Shown here: piece by piece, positions 26,843-36,300 of the stretch
Position numbering within the stretch: position 1 is the stretch's first letter
Layout of the letters: every line of letters begins with the position of its first letter
NCBI RefSeq assembly: GCF_000832305.1
Contig: NZ_CP010537.1
Location: forward strand, 2,914,001-2,978,000
Length of the DNA stretch: 64,000 nt
Source: Cupriavidus basilensis
GTDB lineage: Bacteria; Pseudomonadota; Gammaproteobacteria; Burkholderiales; Burkholderiaceae
Reading direction: 5' to 3'
Position numbers and translations under genes: made by a program
Notes under the pieces: model-generated
Seen by the model: the letters and a program-made list of their open reading frames with translations, nothing else
Told to the model about the DNA's origin: nothing
The model's database searches: none

Positions 26843-27478
26843 TCATGCCTGCGCTGTCCACGACGCCCGCGCCGCCAGCACCTCGCAGATCAAATCCGCC
26901 GCCTGCTCCGGCCCGACGACTTCGGTATCGATCGCCAGGTCAGGCGCAAGGGGGGCTTCGTACGGAGCGCTCAGGCCGGTGAACTGGCTGATCTGCCCGG
27001 CCGACGCCCTGGCATAGAGCCCCTTGGCATCGCGCTGCGCGCAAGCCGCGAAGCTGGCGCTGAGAAACACTTCAACGAACGCATCCCCGCCGATGATCTC
27101 GCGCGCCTGCTGGCGCTGGCTGCGCAGCGGCGAGATGAATGCCGCCACCACCCACAGGCCGCTGCGATTGGCGAGCCTGGCCACTTCAGCGGCGCGGCGG
27201 ATGTTCTCCGTGCGGTCCGCGTCCGAAAAGCCCAGATCGCGGTTGAGGCCAGCGCGCATTTCATCGCCATCGAGCAGCAGCACCGGATGGCCGGCGGCCA
27301 GCATCCGCTTGCGCAGGGCGTGGCTGAGCGTGGTCTTGCCCGCCCCTGATAGCCCGGTGATCCAGATCGTTCCCGGCCGGCGCCCGGTGTCGTGCGTTGC
27401 ATCTGGCGTGAGGTGCGTAAGGTGCGTGAGGTGCATGCTGTGCGTGATCCGGTATTTGGCGTCGGGCTGCGCGATCAA
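26843..27478 (-). CDS. cysC: Adenylyl-sulfate (APS) kinase
   Basis: Makes PAPS from APS and ATP. P-loop GLSGAGKTT (residues 42-50), LLLDGDEMRAGLNRDLGFSD and ENIRRAAEVARLA (APS binding), VVAAFISPLRSQRQQAREII, VFLSASFAACAQRDAKGLYA and FTGLSAPYEAPLAPDLAIDT are all intact CysC motifs. Two starts are possible. TTG 27476-27478 overlaps the upstream stop by 4 bp (TTGA). ATG 27434-27436 falls inside a 9-bp repeat encoding HLTHLTHLT. It closes the export operon and its product feeds the PAPS-dependent sulfotransferase at the operon head. No ATP sulfurylase or PAPS reductase is adjacent, arguing against plain sulfate assimilation. Confidence 0.9.
   Translation of the reverse strand: MIAQPDAKYRITHSMHLTHLTHLTPDATHDTGRRPGTIWITGLSGAGKTTLSHALRKRMLAAGHPVLLLDGDEMRAGLNRDLGFSDADRTENIRRAAEVARLANRSGLWVVAAFISPLRSQRQQAREIIGGDAFVEVFLSASFAACAQRDAKGLYARASAGQISQFTGLSAPYEAPLAPDLAIDTEVVGPEQAADLICEVLAARASWTAQA
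27411..27446 (-). repeat. 9-bp tandem repeat at the start of cysC
   Basis: Units aggtgcgta, aggtgcgtg, aggtgcatg, ctgtgcgtg cover the alternative ATG of cysC and encode HLTHLTHLT. A fifth degenerate unit precedes them. Confidence 0.85.
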
Positions 27479-29574
27479 AGGCCGCGTTCGCGCTGCATCA
27501 GACCCAGCAGCGCAGTCCAGGCATCGCCCGCCAGGCTATGGCGCTGGCGCGCCAGCAGCACGGTACCGGGCAGTTCGCGAGAAAGAGGGAGCGAATCGCA
27601 ATGCGACAAGCGCACGCGGAAGATGGCCGTGGTGGGCGCCAGCCCGTTGTGCTGGCTGCGCGTGACCGCGATGGGGCCGCCATAGAGGCTGGCCAGCGTG
27701 CGCTGCTCCAGGCCGGCTACATTGACCTGGTCCGTCTGCGCGGCGGTGCAGCGCACCGAGCCGAATTCCGGGAGGTTGGCGACAAAGACGCCGCTGCTGC
27801 CGGCGGTGAGCGCGGCATGGTCTTGCTCGCCGATGAAGGCCTCCGCCTTGAGCTCGCTACCCTGGCCGACGATATGGTAAAGCGGTTCGCCGCGCGCCAG
27901 CCATGCGCCATCGGCGAGGAACAGGTTGGCATCCACCACGCGCCCGGCGAACGGTGCGCGCACTTCCATGCGCTTGCGCTCTTCGGCAAGGCCCGCCACC
28001 TCCGCCTGGGCGGCGGCCCAGCGGCGGCGCAGCACATCGCCCTCCTCGCGCAGTTTGGTGGCAAACGGCTGCTGCTCCATTTGCCAGCGCAGTTGCTGCG
28101 CCTGCGCCTGCGCGGCGGCCAGGCGGAAGTCCAGTTCCGGCGAGACCAGCTGCGCCAGCAACTGGCCTGCGGCGACAGTCTGCCCGGCTTGCACCGCGCC
28201 GCCGCTCACATAGCCGGGCTGGGCCGCATAGAGCGACTGGCTCTGGCTGGCGCTGAGCACGGCCGGTGCGCGAATGGTGCCGCCCCAGGGGATCACGACC
28301 ACGGCCAGCAGCACGCCGAGCAAGACCACGGCGCGCCGGGTCTGCGCGTTCCAGTGGATATCCGCACGGCGGTGGCGCCACGCCAGCACTTCGCGAACGA
28401 CCGGCATGACGATGAACACGCCAAGCTCGATGGCCAGCAGGGCCAGCCCCAGCGTCTTGAAAAACAGGTGATAGACGGTCAGCGCGATGCCAAAGAACAA
28501 GCCGAGCCGGTAAAGCCAGGTCAGGATGGCGAAGACAATGAGGAAGCGGCGCCGCGAGGCGGAAAAGGATTCGGGTGCCGGATCCGCGAAGCCGAACAGC
28601 CGCTCCCGCAGCCACCAGCGCGCCATCGCGAATGCCCGGTCGTGCAGGTTGGGCATATTGAGCCAGTCCGCCAGCAGGAAGTAGCCGTCGAAGCGCATGA
28701 ACGGGCTGGCATTGATGGCGAGGGTCAGCAGCCACGTGCTGGTTGCCAGCATGAACGCGCCCGCACGCAGCGGCCCGTCCGGCAGGAAGCTCCACGCCAC
28801 CGTGGCAAAGGCGGCCAGCGCCAGTTCCGAGAGCATGCCGGCGGCGCCGATCTTGAGCCGGTCCTCGCGCCGCATCAGCTTCCAGGCTTCGTTGGTGTCC
28901 GTATAGAGTACCGGCCACATCACCAGGAAGGCGACCCCCATGGTGGGTACGCGGCAGCCGTAACGGTAGGCGGTAGCGGCGTGGCCCAGTTCATGCAGCA
29001 CCTTGGCCAGCGACAGCGCCAGCCCGATGCCCAGCAATCCCTGCAGGCCCGCATAGGAGGCAAAGGTATGGGTAAATTCATCCCAGCGGCGCGAGACCAG
29101 GTAAAGGCCAAGCAGGGCCACCAGCCCCACGCCCCACCAGAAGCGCGGCTTGAACGCCCATTCGACCCACGGCGCGCAGCGCTGCAGCATGGGCATGGGC
29201 CGCACCAGCGGCACGCGGAAGAACAAGTAATGCTTGAGCAGCCACATGGCCTTGCTCACGCGGTGCGCGCCCGCGATGCGGCCCAGACGCGCGCTGTCCT
29301 GCGCCCGCCACGCAAGCAGCAGGTTGTGCCGGTGGAGCAGCTGCACCACCGCTTCGAGTTCGTCCTCGCCCACGGTCAGCGTGGTCTCGCGGTTCACCGC
29401 ATCGAGCAGCGCGCGCGCTTCGCCAAGCGGCCAGCGCGAGAGGATCTCGAATGCCGGCCAGGATAGTTGATAGAACTTGTTGGCGGCCGGATCGTGCAAG
29501 GTCCAGGTGGGTGCGCCGCTGGGCTCGGCCGGACCGGGGTGCAGCGTGAGGTCCTGGCGTAATGGGGGCAACAC
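27475..29574 (-). CDS. PqqD-like / M50 zinc metalloprotease / HlyD-domain fusion, membrane exporter component
   Basis: 699-residue polytopic protein. Residues about 15-95 look like a PqqD-type peptide-recognition winged helix (TWTLHDPAANKFYQLSWPAF, then LLHRHNLL). A membrane region at about 145-430 carries the site-2-protease motif HELGH (His194, Glu195, His198) and the second metal-site region NASPFMRFDGYF (Asp296), so the protease looks catalytically competent. After a last helix near 405-425, a HlyD-type adaptor domain runs to the C-terminus: lipoyl halves AAQPGYVSGGAVQAGQTVAA and VRAPFAGRVVDANLFLADGA around a coiled hairpin. GTG start 1 bp after the upstream stop. It may take the place of the missing ABC ATPase and could cut a leader; both are inference. 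Confidence 0.82.
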   Translation of the reverse strand: MLPPLRQDLTLHPGPAEPSGAPTWTLHDPAANKFYQLSWPAFEILSRWPLGEARALLDAVNRETTLTVGEDELEAVVQLLHRHNLLLAWRAQDSARLGRIAGAHRVSKAMWLLKHYLFFRVPLVRPMPMLQRCAPWVEWAFKPRFWWGVGLVALLGLYLVSRRWDEFTHTFASYAGLQGLLGIGLALSLAKVLHELGHAATAYRYGCRVPTMGVAFLVMWPVLYTDTNEAWKLMRREDRLKIGAAGMLSELALAAFATVAWSFLPDGPLRAGAFMLATSTWLLTLAINASPFMRFDGYFLLADWLNMPNLHDRAFAMARWWLRERLFGFADPAPESFSASRRRFLIVFAILTWLYRLGLFFGIALTVYHLFFKTLGLALLAIELGVFIVMPVVREVLAWRHRRADIHWNAQTRRAVVLLGVLLAVVVIPWGGTIRAPAVLSASQSQSLYAAQPGYVSGGAVQAGQTVAAGQLLAQLVSPELDFRLAAAQAQAQQLRWQMEQQPFATKLREEGDVLRRRWAAAQAEVAGLAEERKRMEVRAPFAGRVVDANLFLADGAWLARGEPLYHIVGQGSELKAEAFIGEQDHAALTAGSSGVFVANLPEFGSVRCTAAQTDQVNVAGLEQRTLASLYGGPIAVTRSQHNGLAPTTAIFRVRLSHCDSLPLSRELPGTVLLARQRHSLAGDAWTALLGLMQRERGL

Positions 29575-29575
29575 G

Positions 29576-30919
29576 TTAAATGCCTATCCACTGGCGCGCG
29601 ACCGTCAACGGACGGCGCAGCGCATGATAGAGAAAAGGAACCCAGCCGGCCGACAGCCGCGCGGTGCCGCGCAGGCCAAGCCGCGGCAGGTCCTTGGCGG
29701 CAAAGCTGGCGCGCACGCGGTAGGCCAGCACGCCGCCATCGGTTTCGGCCGCAGCGTAGGATACGCTGATGATGCGGGCATCGAATGCCTGGGTCGGGTT
29801 GGCGTCCGGGTAAAAAGTGATCGTGTCGCCGGCCTGGATGCTGACCTGCTCGGCCACCGGCATCTGCGCGGTGAGTTCCACCTTGGCCGGGTCGGCCAGC
29901 AGCAAGACCTTCTCGCCAATGGTGACGGCCTTGCCCTGCCAGTCGTTCACATCGCCGAAAACGGCCACGCCCTCGCGCTCGGCCTTGACCTGCACGCGCG
30001 CCAGCTGCCTGGCGGTGTAGTCGAGTTCCAGCGCCTTCTGGTCCAGTTCCCCGCGGGTCTGGGCCATCTTGAGGCGGCTCTCGTCGTCGGTCACCGCCAT
30101 CTGCGCGGACTGGCGGTACGTCTCCTGCGCCGTATCGTAAGCGCGCTCGGCCACGGCGCGGCGGGTCTGCAGCGCCACCGTGTCCAGGCTGAACAGCGGC
30201 GCGCCTTGCGGCACCGGCTGGTTCGGCTGGACGTACACGCGTTCGATCACGCCATCGAGCGGCGCGCGCACCAGGAACGGATCCCGCGCAGACACCTCGG
30301 CCGGGGCCAGCACCGTGAGCCGCATGGGAATGAGGCAGACCACCAGCAGGCCGAGCAGGACCCGGCGGCGGGTTCGCCCCGGCCGCAGCATGGCCTTGAG
30401 CCGCTGGCCCAGCGGCTGCGCGGGCCGGAACGCCGCCAGGGCGTGGCCGTAGGCATGCGTGACTTCGGCCAGCACCGCCAGCTCGTGCTCGGTAAACGGC
30501 GCTTCGCGCGCGAGCAGCAGCGCGCCGTCGCGCCGGCCGAGCTGGTCTTTGAGCGGCAGCCACAGGGCGTGCGCGGGCAGCCAGTCTGCCCAGTCGGCGC
30601 TGGTTTTAGCGGGCGCGGCACCCGCATCGACGGGCGTGGTATCGGCGTGGGCATGAGCCAGCCCACGGCAGAGCTGGGTCAGCCATTGCAGATAAGGCGC
30701 GTTGGGGTCGACCTGCGGCAGGCCGGATACGGCCGAGACCTGGCCCAGGCCGCTCTCCAGCCAGACCGCCGCCTGCCGGTACGGCACGAGGCTGAGCGTC
30801 TCGTTGGCCATCACAAACCCGAGCGCCTCCACGCTTTGCGCTTCGCGCGCGCGGCGCTCCAGCTGCAGCAGCGCGAGCAGCGGGGCAACCGCCGTTGGTG
30901 CATCGGCGCCTTGCGTCAT
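29576..30919 (-). CDS. GAF-like domain fused to HlyD-type adaptor
   Basis: 447 residues. Residues about 10-165 form a GAF-like cytosolic domain (SLVPYRQAAVWLESGLGQVS, HALWLPLKDQLGRRDGALLL). One membrane helix (about 186-200) follows, then a periplasmic HlyD-type adaptor: lipoyl half APLDGVIERVYVQPNQPVPQ, an alpha hairpin (about 250-310), then VAVFGDVNDWQGKAVTIGEK and a beta-barrel domain. A sensory-type cytosolic domain on an adaptor is unusual and suggests gating of export by a ligand or by the substrate. ATGA overlap with the upstream HlyD gene. Confidence 0.8.
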   Translation of the reverse strand: MTQGADAPTAVAPLLALLQLERRAREAQSVEALGFVMANETLSLVPYRQAAVWLESGLGQVSAVSGLPQVDPNAPYLQWLTQLCRGLAHAHADTTPVDAGAAPAKTSADWADWLPAHALWLPLKDQLGRRDGALLLAREAPFTEHELAVLAEVTHAYGHALAAFRPAQPLGQRLKAMLRPGRTRRRVLLGLLVVCLIPMRLTVLAPAEVSARDPFLVRAPLDGVIERVYVQPNQPVPQGAPLFSLDTVALQTRRAVAERAYDTAQETYRQSAQMAVTDDESRLKMAQTRGELDQKALELDYTARQLARVQVKAEREGVAVFGDVNDWQGKAVTIGEKVLLLADPAKVELTAQMPVAEQVSIQAGDTITFYPDANPTQAFDARIISVSYAAAETDGGVLAYRVRASFAAKDLPRLGLRGTARLSAGWVPFLYHALRRPLTVARQWIGI

Positions 30920-31686
30920 TTGTCCGCGAAACTCGCCCAGCCGCTCATGCCCGGCAGCAAGGAAGCCTGGCTGCCGTCGATCTTGCCGGTGATGGAAATC
31001 GCCTGGCTCACCGGGTCGATCCTGGCGCCGATGCGGCTGACCTTGGCCGGGAACGACTGGTTGAGCTCATCGACCAGGACCGTGAACGGCGTGCCGGGCT
31101 TGATGCGCGCCAGCCACCTGGACGGCACGATCATCTGCAGCTCAAGATCGCTGGAATCGACAATCTCAAGCAGCGGCTTACCCGGCGTGACAAACTCGTG
31201 CGCCATCGCCAGGCGCTTTGTCACGCGGCCCGAGAACGGCGCCGCGATGCTGCACTTGCTGACGGTGGAGCGCATATAGGCGGCCTCCGCGGCCGATTCC
31301 TTGGCCTTGGCTTGCGCCTGCTCGATCTCCAGCTTGCCGACCGAGTTCAGTTCCGCCAGGCGCTTGTTGACGGCAAGCACCTGCTGCGCGGCCTCGGCCG
31401 AGGCGTCGGCCTTGCGCAGCTGCGCGCTGAACAGCGCGCAGTCGAACGAGACCAGCGTCTGGCCGGCGCGGAAGCTGTCGCCGTCACGCAACGGCAGGCG
31501 GTCGATCTTGGCGTTGATCTCGCTGGAGATGGTGGCGAACTCGCGCGCTGCCAGCTGGGTCCGGATTCGGCCATCCTTGTCGGCGCCGGCAAACGTGGTG
31601 GGCGCGGCCACGGGTGCGGCACCAGCCGCTGCTGCCACCAGCAGCAGCGGCAGCAAAGCAGTGGCGTTTAATGCAAAGCGTTTCAT
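30916..31686 (-). CDS. HlyD-type periplasmic adaptor protein
   Basis: 256 residues from ATG 31684-31686 with a Sec signal (MKRFALNATALLPLLLVAAA). Lipoyl halves (RLPLRDGDSFRAGQTLVSFD and IAAPFSGRVTKRLAMAHEFV) flank a helical hairpin rich in Ala/Glu. A barrel domain follows (ELQMIVPSRWLARIKPGTPF). A TTG 21 codons upstream is possible but adds nothing signal-like. It is a soluble or lipid-free periplasmic adaptor, the third HlyD-type protein of the operon. Confidence 0.82.
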   Translation of the reverse strand: MKRFALNATALLPLLLVAAAAGAAPVAAPTTFAGADKDGRIRTQLAAREFATISSEINAKIDRLPLRDGDSFRAGQTLVSFDCALFSAQLRKADASAEAAQQVLAVNKRLAELNSVGKLEIEQAQAKAKESAAEAAYMRSTVSKCSIAAPFSGRVTKRLAMAHEFVTPGKPLLEIVDSSDLELQMIVPSRWLARIKPGTPFTVLVDELNQSFPAKVSRIGARIDPVSQAISITGKIDGSQASLLPGMSGWASFADK

Positions 31687-31770
31687 TACGGAGTGACGGT
31701 AAGACTGGATTACGGGATGACTGGCTTGCTCGATTGCTTGGTTGCTCAATTCGATTGCCTGGCTGCTTGA

Positions 31771-33336
31771 TTACTGAGCCTGCTTGGGCGGCTCAACCAA
31801 GGTCTTCTCGTGCTCGGCGATGGCCGCGCGCAAGGTCGGCAGGTCATAGCCGCCAACCGCGGTCGGCAACGGGTCCAGGCCCAGGGTTGCCATCATCTGG
31901 CCAGAGGCATTCTGCAGCGCGCCATAGGCTTGATACAGCCGCAGCTCGGACATCACCGCGCTGGCGCCTGCCCGAATCTCGGCCAGCTTGCCGGTTGCAT
32001 CGGAACGGGTGGCATTCTGCGTATGCGTCAGGATGCGCTGATCGACGTCGTTCATCTTGCCGGACAACTCGAAGGCACGCTTGTAGCCGATGTAACCACG
32101 ATATGCCACGTGCACCTGCGTCAGCACCGCCATGTTCAGCGCCAGGCGCTGCTGCTTGGCGACTTCATACTGCGCATCGGCGGCGGCACGGATGTTGCCG
32201 GCGTTGAGCAGGTTGAGCAGGTTCCAGCTCATGCGCAGGCCGATGTTGTTCCAGGCGTTGTTCACCAGGAAGTTGTCGGTGTCGAAGTTCGCGCCCAGCT
32301 GGAAGGTCACGCCCGGCAGCAGCTTGGCTAGGGCCTTCTTGGTTTCATCCAGGCCAATGCGCTCGTTGTAGCCCGCCTCGACCAGTTCGGGCCGGTTGAC
32401 CAGGGCGGTTTCTTCCATCTTGTCGGCGGCCACCGGTAGCTTGGGCAGGCTGAAGCCCGTTGGCGCGGCCAGCGTGTAGTCATCGCCCGGCGGCACGTTC
32501 ATGATCGAGGCCAGGCGCGGCTTGGCTTGCGCCAGCTCGTCGCGCACGGCTTCGAGCTGGCGCAGGATGTCCAGCAGCTGGCGCTGGTAGTTCAGCGTTT
32601 CCAGCGGCGACTGCAGCCTCTCCTTCTCGATGCGCTGGGAGTCGTCCAGCGCCGCTTGCGTCAGCTTGAGGATGGGTTCGACCTTGGCTTCGAGCTGCTG
32701 CGCGCCCACGGCTTGCCAGTAGGCTTGCCTGACCTGCTGCATCATCAGGTGAACCACCTTGCGGCGGCGCTCGCTCATCACCAGCACGCGGTCGGCCTGC
32801 TGGCGCGCGGTGTAGTAGCTGACGCCGAAGTCCAGCACGTTCCACGACAGGTTCAGGTCGCCGTTATAGTGCGAGCGCTCGGACGAGGTCGACGGCACCA
32901 GGGACTGCTGCCCGGTGACCACGTCCCTGGAGGACGAGGCGAGTTCGTTGCTGCGCCAGGCGTAACCGGCGTCGGCCGTCAGGCGCGGCAGCATGTCCCA
33001 GCGCGACAGGTCGAGCTGGCGCTGCGCCATGGCTTCTTCCATCAGTTTGAGCCGGCCGTCGAGGTTGTACTTCAGCGCGCGCGCCATGGCCTCCTCGAGC
33101 GTAACCGGGCCGGCCAGCGCCTCCTGGTTCTGGAACATCGCCTGGCGTTGGTCAGGCAGCTCGGCCTGGCGCTCGGCCAGGGTGGTGGCGACGGGCTGGA
33201 TGGCACAGCCGCCCAGCATCGCGGTGGCGGCCAGCACGGAAACCAGCCGTTTGGGTCCGGGTTGGACAAGGCGAGAGATAGCGTTCGACAACGGATTTTC
33301 CTCTTTCCGGGGATGCTGCGTTTTATATTGATTCAT
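31771..33336 (-). CDS. TolC-type outer-membrane factor (lipoprotein)
   Basis: 521 residues. Lipoprotein-type signal with LGGC (Cys44), then two OEP halves: VTLEEAMARALKYNLDGRLK, LNLSWNVLDFGVSYYTARQQ, VNRPELVEAGYNERIGLDET and LRMSWNLLNLLNAGNIRAAA are typical of TolC-like channels. It lies directly between the adhesin and the adaptor genes, on the same strand, so it is the outer-membrane exit of the export system. ATG 33334-33336. Confidence 0.88.
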   Translation of the reverse strand: MNQYKTQHPRKEENPLSNAISRLVQPGPKRLVSVLAATAMLGGCAIQPVATTLAERQAELPDQRQAMFQNQEALAGPVTLEEAMARALKYNLDGRLKLMEEAMAQRQLDLSRWDMLPRLTADAGYAWRSNELASSSRDVVTGQQSLVPSTSSERSHYNGDLNLSWNVLDFGVSYYTARQQADRVLVMSERRRKVVHLMMQQVRQAYWQAVGAQQLEAKVEPILKLTQAALDDSQRIEKERLQSPLETLNYQRQLLDILRQLEAVRDELAQAKPRLASIMNVPPGDDYTLAAPTGFSLPKLPVAADKMEETALVNRPELVEAGYNERIGLDETKKALAKLLPGVTFQLGANFDTDNFLVNNAWNNIGLRMSWNLLNLLNAGNIRAAADAQYEVAKQQRLALNMAVLTQVHVAYRGYIGYKRAFELSGKMNDVDQRILTHTQNATRSDATGKLAEIRAGASAVMSELRLYQAYGALQNASGQMMATLGLDPLPTAVGGYDLPTLRAAIAEHEKTLVEPPKQAQ

Positions 33337-33355
33337 GGCGTGATTCGCTATCGGC

Positions 33356-36300
33356 CTAGGCCTGCTCCGGTTGTGCTTGTGCTGGCGCTTGTGCTTGTGC
33401 TGGCGCTTGCGGCTGCCGGCTCATTTGCAGGTGGCGCAGCAACGCCGCATTGGCGGCCTGTTGCGCGGGCCGGCCAAACTGATCGAACTGCACCGCCAGC
33501 GCCGGCTTGCCGGCCGGCTGCGCCGTGGCGGCTTGCAGCAGGCTGGCCAACGGATCGGCATGGCTGGCGTCGCCCTGCGCGAGCGTGTCGGCGTGCTCCA
33601 GGCCCGCACGCGAGCCAGCCGGCGCTTTTACGTTCAGGTCCAGATGGCTGCTGGCGCGATTGCCCTTGCTGTCCCTTGCGGTGACTTCGATCTGGAATTG
33701 CTGGTTCATGCCTTGCGGCGGCTTGCCGGCCAGCGTGCCGGTCACCGGATCGAACTTGAGCCACGGCGGCAGCGGGCGGCCGTTGGCCAGGCGCACCTCC
33801 ACCGTCACCGTGGCTTCGCGGTCGCTCGTACGGAACAGGGAAGCCGGCAGCGCGATGCTGACCGCCTCGCCCGCCTGCGCCGAGAAACTGCCGATCTCCG
33901 GCATGGCCTGCAGGCCGACGCTGCCGGCGCCGCCAAAGTCGACCAGATTCATGCGCCCTTCCGGCGCCTGCAGTGCATAGCTCAGGCTGCCGGCCGAAAG
34001 CGGATCCGCATTGAACGGGTTCCTGCCAACGGCGTCGGCGCTGAAGCCGGTGCCGTTGCCGGCCGGGTTGAGCGTCGGCGCGTCGATGCCAGGCGCCGAG
34101 TCGAGCGCGGTCAGCGTGATCAGCGGCGCCGACGGGACTGGCGCCAGTGGTGCCGGCCCCGGCACGGGCACCGGGGCTGGCGCGGGCTGCGTCGTCAGAT
34201 GGACAGTCGAGCGCACCTCGTACGGATCGCCGCTCGCGCCCGCAACGAGCGTGTTGCCCGCGCGGTCGGCAATGCCCGTGCCGCTTGCATTGAGCGTCAG
34301 GCCAATCTGCCCGGAGCCGCCGAGACCGGTGACAAGCACGGTATAGGTCCGCGCATCGACCTGGGTGACGCTGCTGATCGTACCCGTTGCAGAGCCGGTC
34401 CGGGTCAGCGCGAAGTCGGCCGCATCCACGCCGGTGACGCCTTCGGCGAACGTCACGGTGTAGCTCACCGCGCGGCCCGAGGTGGGCGACGCATCCACGC
34501 GCGCAATGCCCACGGCCGTGGGCGGCGTGGTGTCCACCGTCACGGCCCGCGTATCCGCCACGCCGTGCAGGGACACATCGATCGCATTGCCGGCGCTGTC
34601 GCGCATCGTGCCACCGTTGGCCTGCAAGGCGGTCACGGTGATGCCGTCGGTGTCGTTCTGGCCAGCCGCAACGATGTAGCGGAAGGTCAGCGCGGTGGTC
34701 CCGCTCCCGGACACGTAATCCGCGTACACGGTCTGGCCACCGACATCGAGCGCCAGGCGCGGCGTGCCTCGGGTGGCATCGATCACCGTGTTCTCGGACA
34801 GGCTCACCGTGAAATCAAGCACCTTGCCAGCGTTGTAGTCGCCACCGGCCGGCGCGCTCACGCCAAGCACGACCGGGGCGGTGTGGTCGACCACGTAGCG
34901 CTGGCCAGCCAGGCCGCCGGCAATGGCATTGCCCGCCACATCGGCTATGCCGGTGCCGCTGGCCTTCAGGTCCAGGCCCAGTTGGCCGTCGCCGGTCACG
35001 TTGTTCACCACCACGCTATAGGTATGCCCATCGACCTGCGTCACCGAGGCAATCTGGCCGGCGGCCGTACCGGTGCCAGACAAGACGAAATCGCTCACGT
35101 CCACACCGGTGACGTTCTCGCTGAAGGTCACCGTGAAGTGCACGGCGCTGCCTGCGCTCGGCGTGGGGTCCGTGGCGATGACCGCTACCGCTGACGGCGC
35201 CACGGCATCGACCAGTACCCCGGTGGTGGATGCCACACTGTTCAGCGCGGTCACCGCATCGTTGCCCGCGACATCGCGCACCGTGCCGCCGTGGAGATCC
35301 AGCGCGGAGCCAACGGCCACGCCATTGCTGTCGAGCTGGCCGCTCGCCACTGTCAGGCGGAATGTCAGGGCACTGGTGCCGGAGCCGGACACGTAGCTGG
35401 CGTAGACCGTGCCGCCGGTGTCCAGCGTCACGGCGATGCGCGGCGTGCCCCCGGTGGTGTCGACCACCACGGCCTCGCTGTAGTTGACGGTGAAATCGAG
35501 GTTCTGGCCTGCGATGTAGGTACCGTTGGCCGGCACGCTGACGGTGGCCACCGTCGGCGCAATGCCATCGACCACGATGTCATGCTGGCCACCCATCGAA
35601 TGGGCACCGCCCACGGCGGGCAGGGTCAGTACCGCGGCATCGCTGCTGGCGTTGGTGATCACGCCGCCGTTCAATGCCAGCGCGGCTGACGACGCCACAT
35701 CGAGATCGGCGCTGCTGTCGCCCGCCTGCACGGTATAGCGGAACGTGAGCGTATTGGTGCCGGAGCCCGAGACGTAGGTGGCATTGCGGTCCACCGCGCC
35801 GGTTTCCAGCAGCAGGGTCGGCGTGCCGCCCGTGGTGTCGACGGTTACCGCCTGGTCGAACGTCACCACCACGCTGACCGTATCGCCAACCTTGTAAGTG
35901 CCATTGGCGGTAAGGGCATCGACGTTGGTGACGACGGGATTGATGCTGTTGACGGTGATCGCGATCGTATCGGTAGCCGTCTTGGCGCCGCCGGACCCCG
36001 TCAGCCCCAGGTCGTTCGTGGTGATCTGGATGCTGCCTGCGCCGTGATAGCCGGGCGTAGGCGTATAGACAAGGCCATTGAGCGCGGCGTTGATGTTCGC
36101 CAGCGTCCCCGTGAATGTCATGGTGGCGTCACCCGCACCGGTGCCGGTCAGAAAGGTCAGGCTCGACGTGCCGGAGAGCGTGATCACGCCGTTGGTTGCC
36201 GTCAGCGTCACTTGTTCGACGCCGCCGGCGGAATCGGCATCGCTGACCGAGATCAGGCTGCCGTTGCCGACGCTGAATGTCAGCGCGCTGTTCTGATCGA

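Noticed and set aside
33356..34300. RTX type I secretion signal at the adhesin C-terminus
   Set aside because: No GGxGxD nonapeptides and no typical acidic/hydrophobic terminal signal; the tail is QAPAQA-rich.
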